Origin: a virus | Strand: one strand, 5' to 3' | Length of the DNA: 25,189 nucleotides | IMG/VR virus record: IMGVR_UViG_3300042892_003483 | Coordinates: 1 to 25,189 of that record | Shown here: positions 4,625 to 11,729 of the stretch, one piece after another | Layout: each line of letters opens with the position of its first letter | How positions within the stretch are numbered: position 1 is the first letter of the stretch | Program-made: the position numbers and the translations under genes | Notes under the pieces: generated by a model | What the model was told of the DNA's origin: nothing | What the model saw: the letters and a program-made list of their open reading frames with translations, nothing else | The model's database searches: none

Positions 4625-5560
4625 ATGAAAGATAAAATTAAATCTATATTAAGAGAAGGTACGCTTAAAAATTCATTAGGTGTAACTATTACTAGACCAG
4701 ACCAGGTACTTATTGTAATGAGGGGAATTCCAGGTTCTGGTAAATCAACAAAAGCAAAAGAATTAGCTGGTACTGATGGTATTATTCATTCAACAGATGA
4801 TGTTATTGAAGCTCAAGGTGATTACAGGGAATTCTTCGAAAAGATGATTACAACTAAAGACTTTAGTCCTTTATCTAAAGCGCATTCAACAAATCTTACC
4901 AATCTTACCAATTCATTAAAAAGTGGTGCATCACCAGTTATCTTAGATAATACAAATATTAAACAAAACGAATCTAAAGTTGCTGTTAAATCAGCATTGG
5001 ATTTGGGATTGGATGATAAAAACATTCAATTTGTTGATATTGGTACTGGTGGGTTATCAGCACAAGAATTAGCTGATAGGAATACTCATGGTGTTCCATT
5101 GGAAAAGATTGAATCAATGATAGCTAGTCACGCTGGTCAAGGCCCATTAAGTGTTGCTAGTGTTATGGGTTCAAAAGATATGTATAAAGAATCTGATGTA
5201 TTATATTCTGCTGTTGTTTTAGATGGTGGTTCTAGAAGTTCACTATTATCTAGGGTTGAAAATGAAATTCCAGATGGTTGGAGTATAATCACACACCATA
5301 TGACAATTGTATTTGGTAAACCAGTACCGAACAAAGAAGATTTAGGTAAAGATATAACACTTAAAGTTACGGAATTGGGGTTATCTGATATGGCTATGGC
5401 TGTTAAAGTTGAGGGTTACCCAACTAAAAATGCAACACCACACATCACAATAGCTGTTAACCCAAATGGTGGTAAAGCTGTTATGAGTAATGATATTACT
5501 GAATGGAGAAAAATAAAACCATTCAACGTTATTGGAAAAGTTACTGAAATAAAAAAATAA
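4625..5560 (+). CDS. Fused P-loop polynucleotide kinase-like and 2H phosphodiesterase (RNA end-healing)
   Basis: The 311-residue product has three parts. Residues 1-12 (MKDKIKSILREG) carry L-R-E-G at 9-12, a candidate packaging and cleavage signal. Residues ~27-165 form a P-loop kinase: Walker A GIPGSGKST (34-42), STDD (56-59), ILDNTNI (106-112) and RNTHGVP (152-158), the signature of the AAA_33/Pnkp-like kinase group. Residues ~190-311 hold two HxT motifs (H225-M-T and H273-I-T), as in 2H cyclic phosphodiesterases. The kinase plus CPDase order is that of the healing half of yeast tRNA ligase Trl1. It would convert 2',3'-cyclic phosphate and 5'-OH ends into ligatable ends, and Rnl1/Rnl2-type ligases are encoded nearby. 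The exact 2H chemistry cannot be fixed from sequence. Confidence 0.88.
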   Translation: MKDKIKSILREGTLKNSLGVTITRPDQVLIVMRGIPGSGKSTKAKELAGTDGIIHSTDDVIEAQGDYREFFEKMITTKDFSPLSKAHSTNLTNLTNSLKSGASPVILDNTNIKQNESKVAVKSALDLGLDDKNIQFVDIGTGGLSAQELADRNTHGVPLEKIESMIASHAGQGPLSVASVMGSKDMYKESDVLYSAVVLDGGSRSSLLSRVENEIPDGWSIITHHMTIVFGKPVPNKEDLGKDITLKVTELGLSDMAMAVKVEGYPTKNATPHITIAVNPNGGKAVMSNDITEWRKIKPFNVIGKVTEIKK

Positions 5561-5562
5561 AT

Positions 5563-6039
5563 ATGAATATTTTTGTTCTAGATGAAAATCCACAAGTTGC
5601 TGCGCAAATGCACAATAATAAACATGTAGTTAAGATGATATTGGAAACGGCTCAATTATTATGCGGTGTTCATCATGTAACTGATAGCCAATATCTAATA
5701 CCGTATAAGTTATCACATAAAAATCACCCATGTTCAATTTGGACCAGGGAGTGTATTGAAAATTATATTTGGTTGTGTGATTTGGGTATGTCATTATGTG
5801 AGGAATATACATATCGTTATGGTAAAAGACACAAATCTCAGGATGTTATTGAATGGTGCCTGATAAACACACCAAATATACCAACCAATGGTGATATAAC
5901 AAACTTTGCTATGGCCATGCCAGATGATTGTAAAATCGATTCAGTCGTTGATTCATATAGATTATACTATATGACACATAAAAAAAGCTTAGCTGACTGG
6001 AAAAATAGAAAAAAACCTGATTGGTTTGTTGTCGATTAA
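5563..6039 (+). CDS. Conserved phage protein of unknown function
   Basis: ATG 5563 comes two bases after the previous stop, so it is probably co-transcribed. The 158-residue product starts MNIFVLDENPQVAAQMHNNK and continues HVVKMILETAQLLCG, YKLSHKNHPCSIWTRE, NYIWLCDLG, EEYTYRYGKRH, a MAMPDDCK segment and a C-terminal SYRLYYMTHKKSLADWKNRKKPDWF. I recognise this pattern from memory as a widespread phage hypothetical protein, but no function is known to me. Invariant-looking His, Lys, Cys and Trp residues suggest an enzyme or nucleic-acid-binding fold instead of a structural protein. There is no signal peptide or membrane segment. Confidence 0.88.
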   Translation: MNIFVLDENPQVAAQMHNNKHVVKMILETAQLLCGVHHVTDSQYLIPYKLSHKNHPCSIWTRECIENYIWLCDLGMSLCEEYTYRYGKRHKSQDVIEWCLINTPNIPTNGDITNFAMAMPDDCKIDSVVDSYRLYYMTHKKSLADWKNRKKPDWFVVD

Positions 6040-6072
6040 TAAAAAAACTCATATTTTTACAAAAAAGAATCG

Positions 6073-6372
6073 ATGGAAGATAATATGGAAAGATATGATG
6101 AGTTATCTATTAAACTACTAAAGATAGGTGAAGCCTTGATAATGGAAGGTGAAGATAAACAAGATTATGTAATTAGCACTATTGGTAATTTTATAATCTT
6201 TATTAGCTCATTAATATATGATGAAAATGATATGCATATATTTTCTGAAATGTGCAGTATGATAGCTGCTAAGAAAATGATGGAAGAAAGTGAAATAATG
6301 GGATTACTTGGTGATTTAAGTTTTTCAGAACTTGAAAAATTAATAAAAATCTTAAAAGATAGAAATAAATAG
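6073..6372 (+). CDS. Small acidic helical protein, unknown
   Basis: The 99-residue product starts MEDNMERYDELSIKLLKIG. It is acidic and almost entirely helix-forming, with Met-rich amphipathic stretches (SEMCSMIAAKKMMEESEIMG) and a hydrophobic FIIFISSLI at ~52-60 that is too short to be a sure membrane segment. A second in-frame ATG is four codons in (6085). I do not recognise it. It follows the conserved protein after a 33-nt gap and precedes the secreted-protein gene. Confidence 0.75.
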   Translation: MEDNMERYDELSIKLLKIGEALIMEGEDKQDYVISTIGNFIIFISSLIYDENDMHIFSEMCSMIAAKKMMEESEIMGLLGDLSFSELEKLIKILKDRNK

Positions 6373-6422
6373 TATTTATTTTTTTATGAATTTGTGTTAT
6401 ATTTATGATAAAACACAAACTT

Positions 6423-7496
6423 ATGAAAAGATTATTATTATCATTATTTTTATTATTAAATACATTATCATATGGTCAAACATTAATAGCGTATAATTAT
6501 ATTGAGACTGGGAATTGGTCAGGTGGATGGGGCGTTGGATGTGGACCTTGTTGGTATTCTACAAATGTGTTTGTTTCATCAACATCTAGCGCTGCATTAA
6601 TTGGTTCAGGTAATGGGGGTTCTAATGTTGAATCTGGAACATATAGCCTAACCAATATAACAGGTTTAAGTTCTACATCAACCTACATGTTTAAATTTAG
6701 AGCTGGGTCCTATAAAATCAATAACCCTACTGCAATAACTGCTGGTACTGATTCGCCTGATTATTTTGATGTTCGATATAGTTCAAATAATGGGACTTCA
6801 TGGAAAACTGAAATGAGAATAACGGGTATTAATCCAAATGGCAGCGGTGGTACTTTATGGAATTATAACACTAATGCTATTGCATCTAAAATCGCTAATG
6901 GGTTAATGACAATATATTCACCAATTGCTGGTGGGGATAGAACATCAACGGGTGATGGTTACTCTATCATAGAATTAACATTACCCATAGGGGTAACCCA
7001 ATTAAGATTCGAAATTCCTTCAAGGGTTAATTCAGATGGTGAAGAATGGTGGTTTGATAATTTTGAATTGATTCGAGTATATTCATTACCTATTGAATTG
7101 ATTAATTTTGATGCTACTAACCAAAATACTTATAATTTATTAACCTGGTCAAGTGCAACTGAACATAATAATGATTATTATTTAGTAGAACGTTCCACAG
7201 ACGGGTTTAATTGGTCTGTAGTCAACAATCAGAACGGCGCTGGTAATTCCACATCTAAAATTGATTATAGTTTCAGAGACTTCACTTATGAAGCAGCAAT
7301 TAATTATTATAGATTAACCCAGGTAGATATTGACGGTCAATCAGAAACTTTTAAGACAATAAGCCTTAACAATCTTGGTAAAACAAAAGAAGTCTTATAC
7401 TTTACGAATTTATTAGGTCAAATTGTAAATGATGATGTTAAAGGTAACTTAATTGTTCACTATACTGATGGTACAACTGAAAGAATTTATAGATAA
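6423..7496 (+). CDS. Secreted Bacteroidota-type protein, likely type IX secretion substrate
   Basis: From ATG 6423 the product has 357 residues. An ATG at 6405 would add six residues but overlaps a possible -7 box (TATATTTA, 6398-6405), and the 6423 start gives a textbook signal peptide: MKRLLLSLFLLLNTLSYGQ, probably cleaved before or after Gln. A jelly-roll-like domain follows (YFDVRYSSNNGTSWKTEMRI...EEWWFDNFELI), typical of adhesive or carbohydrate-binding modules. Then comes LPIELINFDA...LLTWSSATEHNNDYYLVERSTDGFNW and a C-terminal tail with NLLGQIVNDDVKG...DGTTERIY, the pattern of Bacteroidota type IX sorting domains. This is almost surely a host-derived gene carried by the phage. It could alter the surface of infected cells. 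It is followed by a strong terminator. Confidence 0.85.
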   Translation: MKRLLLSLFLLLNTLSYGQTLIAYNYIETGNWSGGWGVGCGPCWYSTNVFVSSTSSAALIGSGNGGSNVESGTYSLTNITGLSSTSTYMFKFRAGSYKINNPTAITAGTDSPDYFDVRYSSNNGTSWKTEMRITGINPNGSGGTLWNYNTNAIASKIANGLMTIYSPIAGGDRTSTGDGYSIIELTLPIGVTQLRFEIPSRVNSDGEEWWFDNFELIRVYSLPIELINFDATNQNTYNLLTWSSATEHNNDYYLVERSTDGFNWSVVNNQNGAGNSTSKIDYSFRDFTYEAAINYYRLTQVDIDGQSETFKTISLNNLGKTKEVLYFTNLLGQIVNDDVKGNLIVHYTDGTTERIYR

Positions 7497-7515
7497 TTAA
7501 AAATAAAGTAAAAAT

Positions 7516-7549
7516 AAAAAGGTAATCATTTGGTGGTTACCTTTTTTTT
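7516..7549 (+). terminator. Rho-independent terminator after the secreted-protein gene
   Basis: GGTAATCA (7521-7528) pairs with TGGTTACC (7534-7541), flanked by A5 on the left and T8 on the right. The next gene's promoter overlaps it: its TTG lies in the loop. Confidence 0.9.
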
Positions 7550-7560
7550 ATGTATATTTG
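7530..7560 (+). promoter_or_regulatory. Bacteroidota-type promoter for RNA ligase 1
   Basis: TTG at 7530-7532 and TATATTTG at 7553-7560 are 20 nt apart. ATG 7579 follows 18 nt after the box. The -33 element is inside the terminator hairpin loop. Confidence 0.7.
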
Positions 7561-7578
7561 TCAATAAATAATTAAAGT

Positions 7579-8697
7579 ATGTTAGCAATAGTAGAATACA
7601 TAAATAAAAATGGGCTTAATAAAGCTGTTTCAGAGTTTAAATTGATAGTGAAAGAGTATGAACACAAAATACTTTTAAAATACAATCAAATAGAGTCTAA
7701 TATGTCCTTAGAAGAAGTTAAGGATTGTAGAGGTCTTATCCTTGAGAAAGATACTTTAAAAGTTATATCATTAGCATTTAGAAAGTTTTTTAATAATGCT
7801 GAAGGTCATGCGGCTAAAATAAACTGGGATACCGCACATGTTCTTAATAAAGAAGATGGTACAATGATTCAAGTTTATTGGGATTGGCATAAAGAAATTT
7901 GGTTTGCGGCAACTACGGGTACTGCTGAAGGTGAAGGGGAAGTTAATAACAAATACGGGACAACATTTAATGAATTATTTTGGGACACTGTTATTTCAAA
8001 GTATTCATTTAACACTTGTCTATTAGATAAGGACCATGTATATGTTTTTGAATTAACAACACCATATAATATTGTTGTAACACCACATGGTGAATCATCA
8101 TCTAAATTATTGGCTGTTAGAAATAGATTAACATTAAAAGAAATACCATACAATGATTTATTTATGGTTTCGGTATCATTAGGAATACCATTGGTTAAAT
8201 CTTATGATTTAAATGCTAAGAATGCTGGTACATTAATCAAGACATTTGAAAACATGCCATGGTCTGAAGAAGGCTATGTGGTTAGAGATGCTGATGACAA
8301 TAGAGTTAAAATCAAAAATCCAGCCTACCTGGCCGTTCACCACTTAAAAGGTAAAACTGCTGAACACAATATTATGGTGATTGTTAAAACCAATGAAATT
8401 GAAGAATTCATTTCAACTTTCCCAGATAGAAAAGATGAATTATTGAGATTAAAAGAAGGTTATGATGATTTGGTTAATAGATTAAAGTTTTTGTGGGAAG
8501 AATTAAAGTTGCATAAACCTAATAGTATAATAGCATCTGAAAAAAAGAGATATGCTGCTAAGGTATTTGAGTTATGTGATAAATATGATTTAAAACCTTT
8601 CACAGGAATGTGCTTTGGATTAGTTGATGGTAAAATACCATCAGTAAATGAATATATGTTAAACTATGACGATAAGTCATTATATAAAATGTTATAA
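7579..8697 (+). CDS. rnlA: T4 RNA ligase 1-like protein (Rnl1)
   Basis: The 372-residue length is close to T4 Rnl1 (374). Nucleotidyltransferase motifs are in order: CRGLI (50-54) upstream of the active site, motif I K91-E-D-G-T with the lysine that would carry AMP, FELTTPYN (157-164) as motif IIIa, EGYVV (231-235) as motif IV, and VKIKNPAY (243-250) as motif V. A helical C-terminal part (~255-372) corresponds to the tRNA-specificity domain of Rnl1. It would join 5'-phosphate and 3'-OH RNA ends, classically in anticodon loops cut by host nucleases. The end-healing kinase/2H gene lies at 4625-5560 and supplies the matching ends. It has its own promoter and is followed after two bases by a small ORF. 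Confidence 0.93.
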   Translation: MLAIVEYINKNGLNKAVSEFKLIVKEYEHKILLKYNQIESNMSLEEVKDCRGLILEKDTLKVISLAFRKFFNNAEGHAAKINWDTAHVLNKEDGTMIQVYWDWHKEIWFAATTGTAEGEGEVNNKYGTTFNELFWDTVISKYSFNTCLLDKDHVYVFELTTPYNIVVTPHGESSSKLLAVRNRLTLKEIPYNDLFMVSVSLGIPLVKSYDLNAKNAGTLIKTFENMPWSEEGYVVRDADDNRVKIKNPAYLAVHHLKGKTAEHNIMVIVKTNEIEEFISTFPDRKDELLRLKEGYDDLVNRLKFLWEELKLHKPNSIIASEKKRYAAKVFELCDKYDLKPFTGMCFGLVDGKIPSVNEYMLNYDDKSLYKML

Positions 8698-8699
8698 TT

Positions 8700-8924
8700 A
8701 TGACAAGAGAATTTTATACAGAATTAGCTGAGCTAATACAGAAACATAAGTTAATACTTATAAATGGTAATCGAGATACTTTGGTTAAAACTACTAAAGG
8801 GTTAGAAGGTCAAATGATGTTCATCACCAATGGTGAAAAAGTACTAAGTTTACGTGGTGGTGAAAGTATGTTACCTGAATCATCAACAACAATTTTACTC
8901 AATAAACTTAGATATAAAGAATAA
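8700..8924 (+). CDS. Small unknown protein downstream of Rnl1
   Basis: The 74-residue ORF begins two bases after the Rnl1 stop and is probably translated from the same message. The product starts MTREFYTELAELIQKHKLIL, predicted as a helix then a beta-rich part (GQMMFITNGEKVLSLRGG). I do not recognise it. It ends 16 bases before a terminator. Confidence 0.7.
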   Translation: MTREFYTELAELIQKHKLILINGNRDTLVKTTKGLEGQMMFITNGEKVLSLRGGESMLPESSTTILLNKLRYKE

Positions 8925-8940
8925 AAAGTATTAAACAAAA

Positions 8941-8966
8941 AAAAACCACAGAAAACTGTGGTTTTT
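8941..8966. terminator. Bidirectional terminator between convergent genes
   Basis: AAAAACCACAG (8941-8951) pairs perfectly with CTGTGGTTTTT (8956-8966) around an AAAA loop. Read on either strand it is a stem followed by T residues, so it serves both the Rnl1 operon and the tail-fibre operon from the opposite side. Confidence 0.95.
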
Positions 8967-8987
8967 ATTAATTTATTTTTATTACGT

Positions 8988-10100
8988 TTAAGCTGCAACT
9001 ACAGTTAATACACCAGCATCACTAACAGTTACTTTATATCTAGTTCCATTTGGACTTTTCATTATTACACCTTCACCAACCACGTTAGTTTCAAGACTTG
9101 GAACATAAACTGTATCATCCGCTGTACCAATAATACCAGCACCACCGATAATTGCACTTCTAGCACCACTAACTGTTGAACTATATGAATGTACAAATGA
9201 TGAAAGACCACTAGCAGTTGAATTTGTACCGCCAGCATGTGAAAAACTACCACTAGCTATTGTTAAATTACCCTCACTATGTGAATAGTCACCACTAGCC
9301 GTTGTTTGTTGACCTTCAGCGTGTGACGCAAGACCAATAGCATCACTACCATTACCTTCAGCATGTGAATTAGCACCACTTGCTATTGCTCTACTACCTT
9401 CAGCGTGTGAATTAATACCACTTGCTATTGTTTCATATCCTTCAGCGTGTGATGCCTCACCTTCAGCAGTTGTAGCATAACCTTCAGCATGTGAGTTAGC
9501 AAAAATAGCATATGTTGTATCACCTTCAGCATGTGAATTATCACCACCAGCGTATGTTAATCTACCTTCAGCATGAGAATTATCACCAAGTGCACTTGTA
9601 ACAAATCCTTCAGCATGCGAACTACCACCATTAGCTATTGCACCTTTACCTTCAGCATGTGATGAATCACCACCAGCTCTTGTACTACTACCTTCAGCAT
9701 GTGATGTGTTACCACTAGCAATTGATAAATAACCTTCAGCATGCGAATACAACTTACTAGCAGTTGTAGCTCTACCTTCAGCATGTGAATAATTACCACT
9801 AGCTATTGATAAATAACCTTCAGCGTGTGATGCACTACCACTAGCCGTTGTACTTTCACCTTCAGCGTGTGAATCAGCACCACTAGCAGCTGTATAACTA
9901 CCCTCAGTATGCGATGCATCACCAGTTGCGGTTGTTTGACTACCTTCAGCATGAGAGGAATCTCCGATTGCGGATGTACTTTTACCCCATGATGATGAAT
10001 CAACACCACTAGCGGTTGTGTTCCCCTGTTGAACAGGAGCTGTTAATGTTAAATTTGTTGTCACATTTGGTGTGATAATGTCTACGTTTATTTGACTCAT
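8988..10100 (-). CDS. Repeat-built tail fibre or adhesin, SHAEG 14-residue repeats
   Basis: The 370-residue product starts MSQINVDIITPNVTTNLTLT. From residue ~49 to ~290 it contains eighteen copies of a 14-residue repeat of the form SHAEG-x-x-T-x-A-S-G-x-x. This is the Hep/Hag (YadA head) type, which in known structures forms trimeric left-handed beta-rolls. The C-terminal ~80 residues differ: SSFVHSYSSTVSGARSAIIG, then VYVPSLETNVVGEG and a final strand-rich segment ending DAGVLTVVAA, plausibly a trimerisation or cap part. It would be a receptor-binding or fibre protein at the virion surface. The partner gene at 10119-10439 is just upstream in the same operon. Repeat number may vary between relatives by recombination of the 42-bp units. 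Confidence 0.9.
   Translation of the reverse strand: MSQINVDIITPNVTTNLTLTAPVQQGNTTASGVDSSSWGKSTSAIGDSSHAEGSQTTATGDASHTEGSYTAASGADSHAEGESTTASGSASHAEGYLSIASGNYSHAEGRATTASKLYSHAEGYLSIASGNTSHAEGSSTRAGGDSSHAEGKGAIANGGSSHAEGFVTSALGDNSHAEGRLTYAGGDNSHAEGDTTYAIFANSHAEGYATTAEGEASHAEGYETIASGINSHAEGSRAIASGANSHAEGNGSDAIGLASHAEGQQTTASGDYSHSEGNLTIASGSFSHAGGTNSTASGLSSFVHSYSSTVSGARSAIIGGAGIIGTADDTVYVPSLETNVVGEGVIMKSPNGTRYKVTVSDAGVLTVVAA
9230..9960 (-). repeat. Eighteen 42-bp tandem coding repeats (SHAEG units)
   Basis: The first and last SH dipeptides are 238 residues apart, which is 17 periods of exactly 14 residues, so no unit has gained or lost codons. DNA identity between units is partial (the word TTCAGCATGTGA recurs on the plus strand), giving the potential for slippage and recombination. 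Confidence 0.9.
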
Positions 10101-10118
10101 TTTTTTTAATTTTAAATT

Positions 10119-10439
10119 TTAAATTATTGTTAAAGTAGTTCCACTTGAAACCACTACACTAAAACCACTACCAATAGTTAATGGTGTTGGGTATGTTACT
10201 GTTGAATTATAAGGTAAAACTACATTTTGATTTATAGTTGATGGTGCTGGTGATGTTATGGTAAAACCCATTTCAGTATAAGTTAAACCAACTACCCCAC
10301 CCAATTGAGAACCATCACCAATAAAGTATTCTGAATAAACAGTTTTACCAGTTACGTTATTTGTAATAGATAAACTTCCGTTTATTGTTTGACCAATTAA
10401 TACTTCATCAGAATTGTTAATTATATATTTTACTTTCAC
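10119..10439 (-). CDS. Small tail-associated protein, GTG start
   Basis: The 106-residue product is translated from GTG at 10439-10437 (KVKYIINNSDEVLIGQTING after the start) because no better ATG exists. It is rich in Ser, Thr, Val and Gly, and predicted all-beta. The motif EYFIGDGSQLGGVVG is reminiscent of phage tail-fibre proteins, and the C terminus ends in short strands (GFSVVVSSGTTLTII). It lies 18 bases upstream of the SHAEG fibre on the same strand and is preceded by a TATTTATTAATA box. The likely role is a fibre base, hinge or assembly partner, inferred from context only. Confidence 0.75.
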   Translation of the reverse strand: MKVKYIINNSDEVLIGQTINGSLSITNNVTGKTVYSEYFIGDGSQLGGVVGLTYTEMGFTITSPAPSTINQNVVLPYNSTVTYPTPLTIGSGFSVVVSSGTTLTII

Positions 10440-10452
10440 GTTTTGATAGATT

Positions 10453-10464
10453 TATTAATAAATA
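10453..10464 (-). promoter_or_regulatory. AT-rich box TATTTATTAATA on minus strand, candidate late promoter
   Basis: Read on the minus strand the box TATTTATTAATA lies 13 bases before the GTG of the tail operon. It matches boxes before other virion-type genes in this window. Confidence 0.45.
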
Positions 10465-10505
10465 TCTTTTGGTTTAATAAAAAATAAAATATTTTATTAT
10501 TTTAT

Positions 10506-10536
10506 TTGTGAAATTGAAATATTATTCGTATATTTG
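10506..10536 (+). promoter_or_regulatory. Bacteroidota-type promoter, rightward operon 10541-16259
   Basis: TTG at 10506-10508 and TATATTTG at 10529-10536 are 20 nt apart. ATG 10541 is only four bases beyond the box. The next clear terminator on this strand is at 16287, so this promoter may serve the whole ligase/RNase H block. Confidence 0.75.
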
Positions 10537-10540
10537 TAAT

Positions 10541-10975
10541 ATGAAAACAATTAATGTATTAGGGATAACAGTAAGATATGATTTAGAGGCTTTAGTGAAT
10601 GAAGTTAATAACATTCCATATAATAGAGAAAATTATGTGGATAACCATAGAACAAGTGGTGGAAAGGGAGAACTACATGAAGCAGCACCAACCGAAGAAG
10701 AATTCACAAATCTAAGGACAAGATTTGCTAATGATATACTTAATCTAGAAGATAGATTATCAACACTTATTGAAGAAAACTTATTTCTAACTAAAAAAGG
10801 TGTTTTAGGTAAAGGAAGACGTAGACCAATACTTATGGGTCACGATGATTTTTATACAAATGTTATTGACGAATATGACCATGATTTACAATTTGACAGA
10901 CCTTATCTAAAATTAGATGTTAGAAATGATAAAGAAGGTGAATTAATTATTCATAAAATGCAAACAAATTATTAA
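10541..10975 (+). CDS. Unknown phage protein
   Basis: I take ATG 10541, giving 144 residues (MKTINVLGITVRYDLEALVN at the start). The upstream in-frame GTG at 10508 lies inside the promoter and would not be transcribed. The product has an alpha/beta start, a polar segment NHRTSGGKGELHEAAPTEEE, a long helix (~60-85), a basic GKGRRRP patch and an acidic C-terminal half (DEYDHDLQFDRPY). There is no signal peptide or membrane segment, and I recognise no family. It is the first gene of a tightly packed operon; the next gene starts two bases after its stop. Confidence 0.82.
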   Translation: MKTINVLGITVRYDLEALVNEVNNIPYNRENYVDNHRTSGGKGELHEAAPTEEEFTNLRTRFANDILNLEDRLSTLIEENLFLTKKGVLGKGRRRPILMGHDDFYTNVIDEYDHDLQFDRPYLKLDVRNDKEGELIIHKMQTNY

Positions 10976-10977
10976 AT

Positions 10978-11487
10978 ATGAACTATACAGAAAAAACTTA
11001 CAAAGAAGCTAGAATGGTTGGGGTTAAAGCACACTCTAATCAATCATATGATGAAATTTTTCCTTATGAAAAACACTTAGATGATGTTGTTGATGTCTTA
11101 AAAAGATTTGGCTTCTCTGGAAAGTATATTGTTGCTGGCTATTTGCATGATAGCATAGAGGATGATGGTATATCATACAACGATATCAAAAAGCATTTTG
11201 GTATTGAGGTTGCTGAGATGGTTTATGATGTAACTGATGAGCAAGGTAGAACTAGAAAAGAGAAAAAAGTTAAAACATTGCCTAAAACATCTGCTAACCC
11301 TGATGCAATTATTCTTAAATTGGCTGATAGAATTGCCAACATTGAACATGGTGGTAAGATTGATATGTATGCAAAAGAATACCAAGAATTCAAAGGTGCC
11401 CTATATTTGAATACACCGTCTGATGGTAAAAGAATGTGGGAGCACTTAGATACTTTATTAGGTATTAATAAATTAGAAACTGTATAA
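10978..11487 (+). CDS. HD-domain hydrolase of the SpoT/MESH1 type
   Basis: The 169-residue product carries the HD-domain metal ligands in RelA/SpoT-hydrolase order: H33 in FPYEKHL, HD at 57-58 in AGYLHDSIEDDG with E61-D62, and D117 in LKLADRIANIEHG. The segment VTDEQGRTRKEKKVKTLPKT lies between them as in (p)ppGpp hydrolases. The size is that of a single-domain small alarmone hydrolase, with no synthetase or TGS part. The likely reaction is removal of the 3' pyrophosphate from (p)ppGpp or a similar nucleotide, acting in the host cytoplasm. This would relieve a stringent response triggered by uncharged tRNA. Other HD nucleotide hydrolases cannot be excluded. It overlaps no neighbour and is spaced two bases from both sides. 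Confidence 0.87.
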   Translation: MNYTEKTYKEARMVGVKAHSNQSYDEIFPYEKHLDDVVDVLKRFGFSGKYIVAGYLHDSIEDDGISYNDIKKHFGIEVAEMVYDVTDEQGRTRKEKKVKTLPKTSANPDAIILKLADRIANIEHGGKIDMYAKEYQEFKGALYLNTPSDGKRMWEHLDTLLGINKLETV

Positions 11488-11489
11488 TT

Positions 11490-11726
11490 ATGAGTGAAGA
11501 TTGGAAAAATGAAAGAGCTGAAGCTGCTATGAGAGAAGGTACTGAAGCAATTAGAAAAGCTGCTGAAGAAAAGGCTAAAATGGAAATTATAGACGAGGAT
11601 GATGATAATTGGACTCAAATTAAAGAATCATTATATTCATCTATTAATTCACCTGAACATGATGCTTATGTCATTCTCATAATTAGAAAAATGAGAGAAA
11701 TGTATCACCCACCAGTAAAAAAATAA
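11490..11726 (+). CDS. Small charged helical protein, unknown
   Basis: The 78-residue product starts MSEDWKNERAEAAMREGTEA. Residues 1-35 form a charged helix and are followed by an acidic turn (IIDEDDDNW). A second helical half ends in KMREMYHPPVKK. I do not recognise it. It sits between the HD hydrolase and DNA ligase with 2-3 base gaps, so it is surely translated with them. Confidence 0.75.
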   Translation: MSEDWKNERAEAAMREGTEAIRKAAEEKAKMEIIDEDDDNWTQIKESLYSSINSPEHDAYVILIIRKMREMYHPPVKK

Positions 11727-11729
11727 GCT

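Noticed and set aside
7875-8153. Minus-strand ORF of 92 codons
   Set aside because: It lies entirely inside the well-supported RNA ligase 1 gene.
9230-9960. CRISPR-like array
   Set aside because: The 42-bp periodicity is a coding repeat (SHAEG units) on the minus strand with no conserved repeat/variable spacer pattern.
10508-10540. GTG start for the gene ending at 10975
   Set aside because: The GTG is inside the -33/-7 promoter, so the transcript should begin downstream; ATG 10541 is used.
11223-11618. Minus-strand ORF of 131 codons
   Set aside because: It is a shadow of the HD hydrolase and the following gene, hydrophobic because of reversed A-rich codons, and without promoter context.
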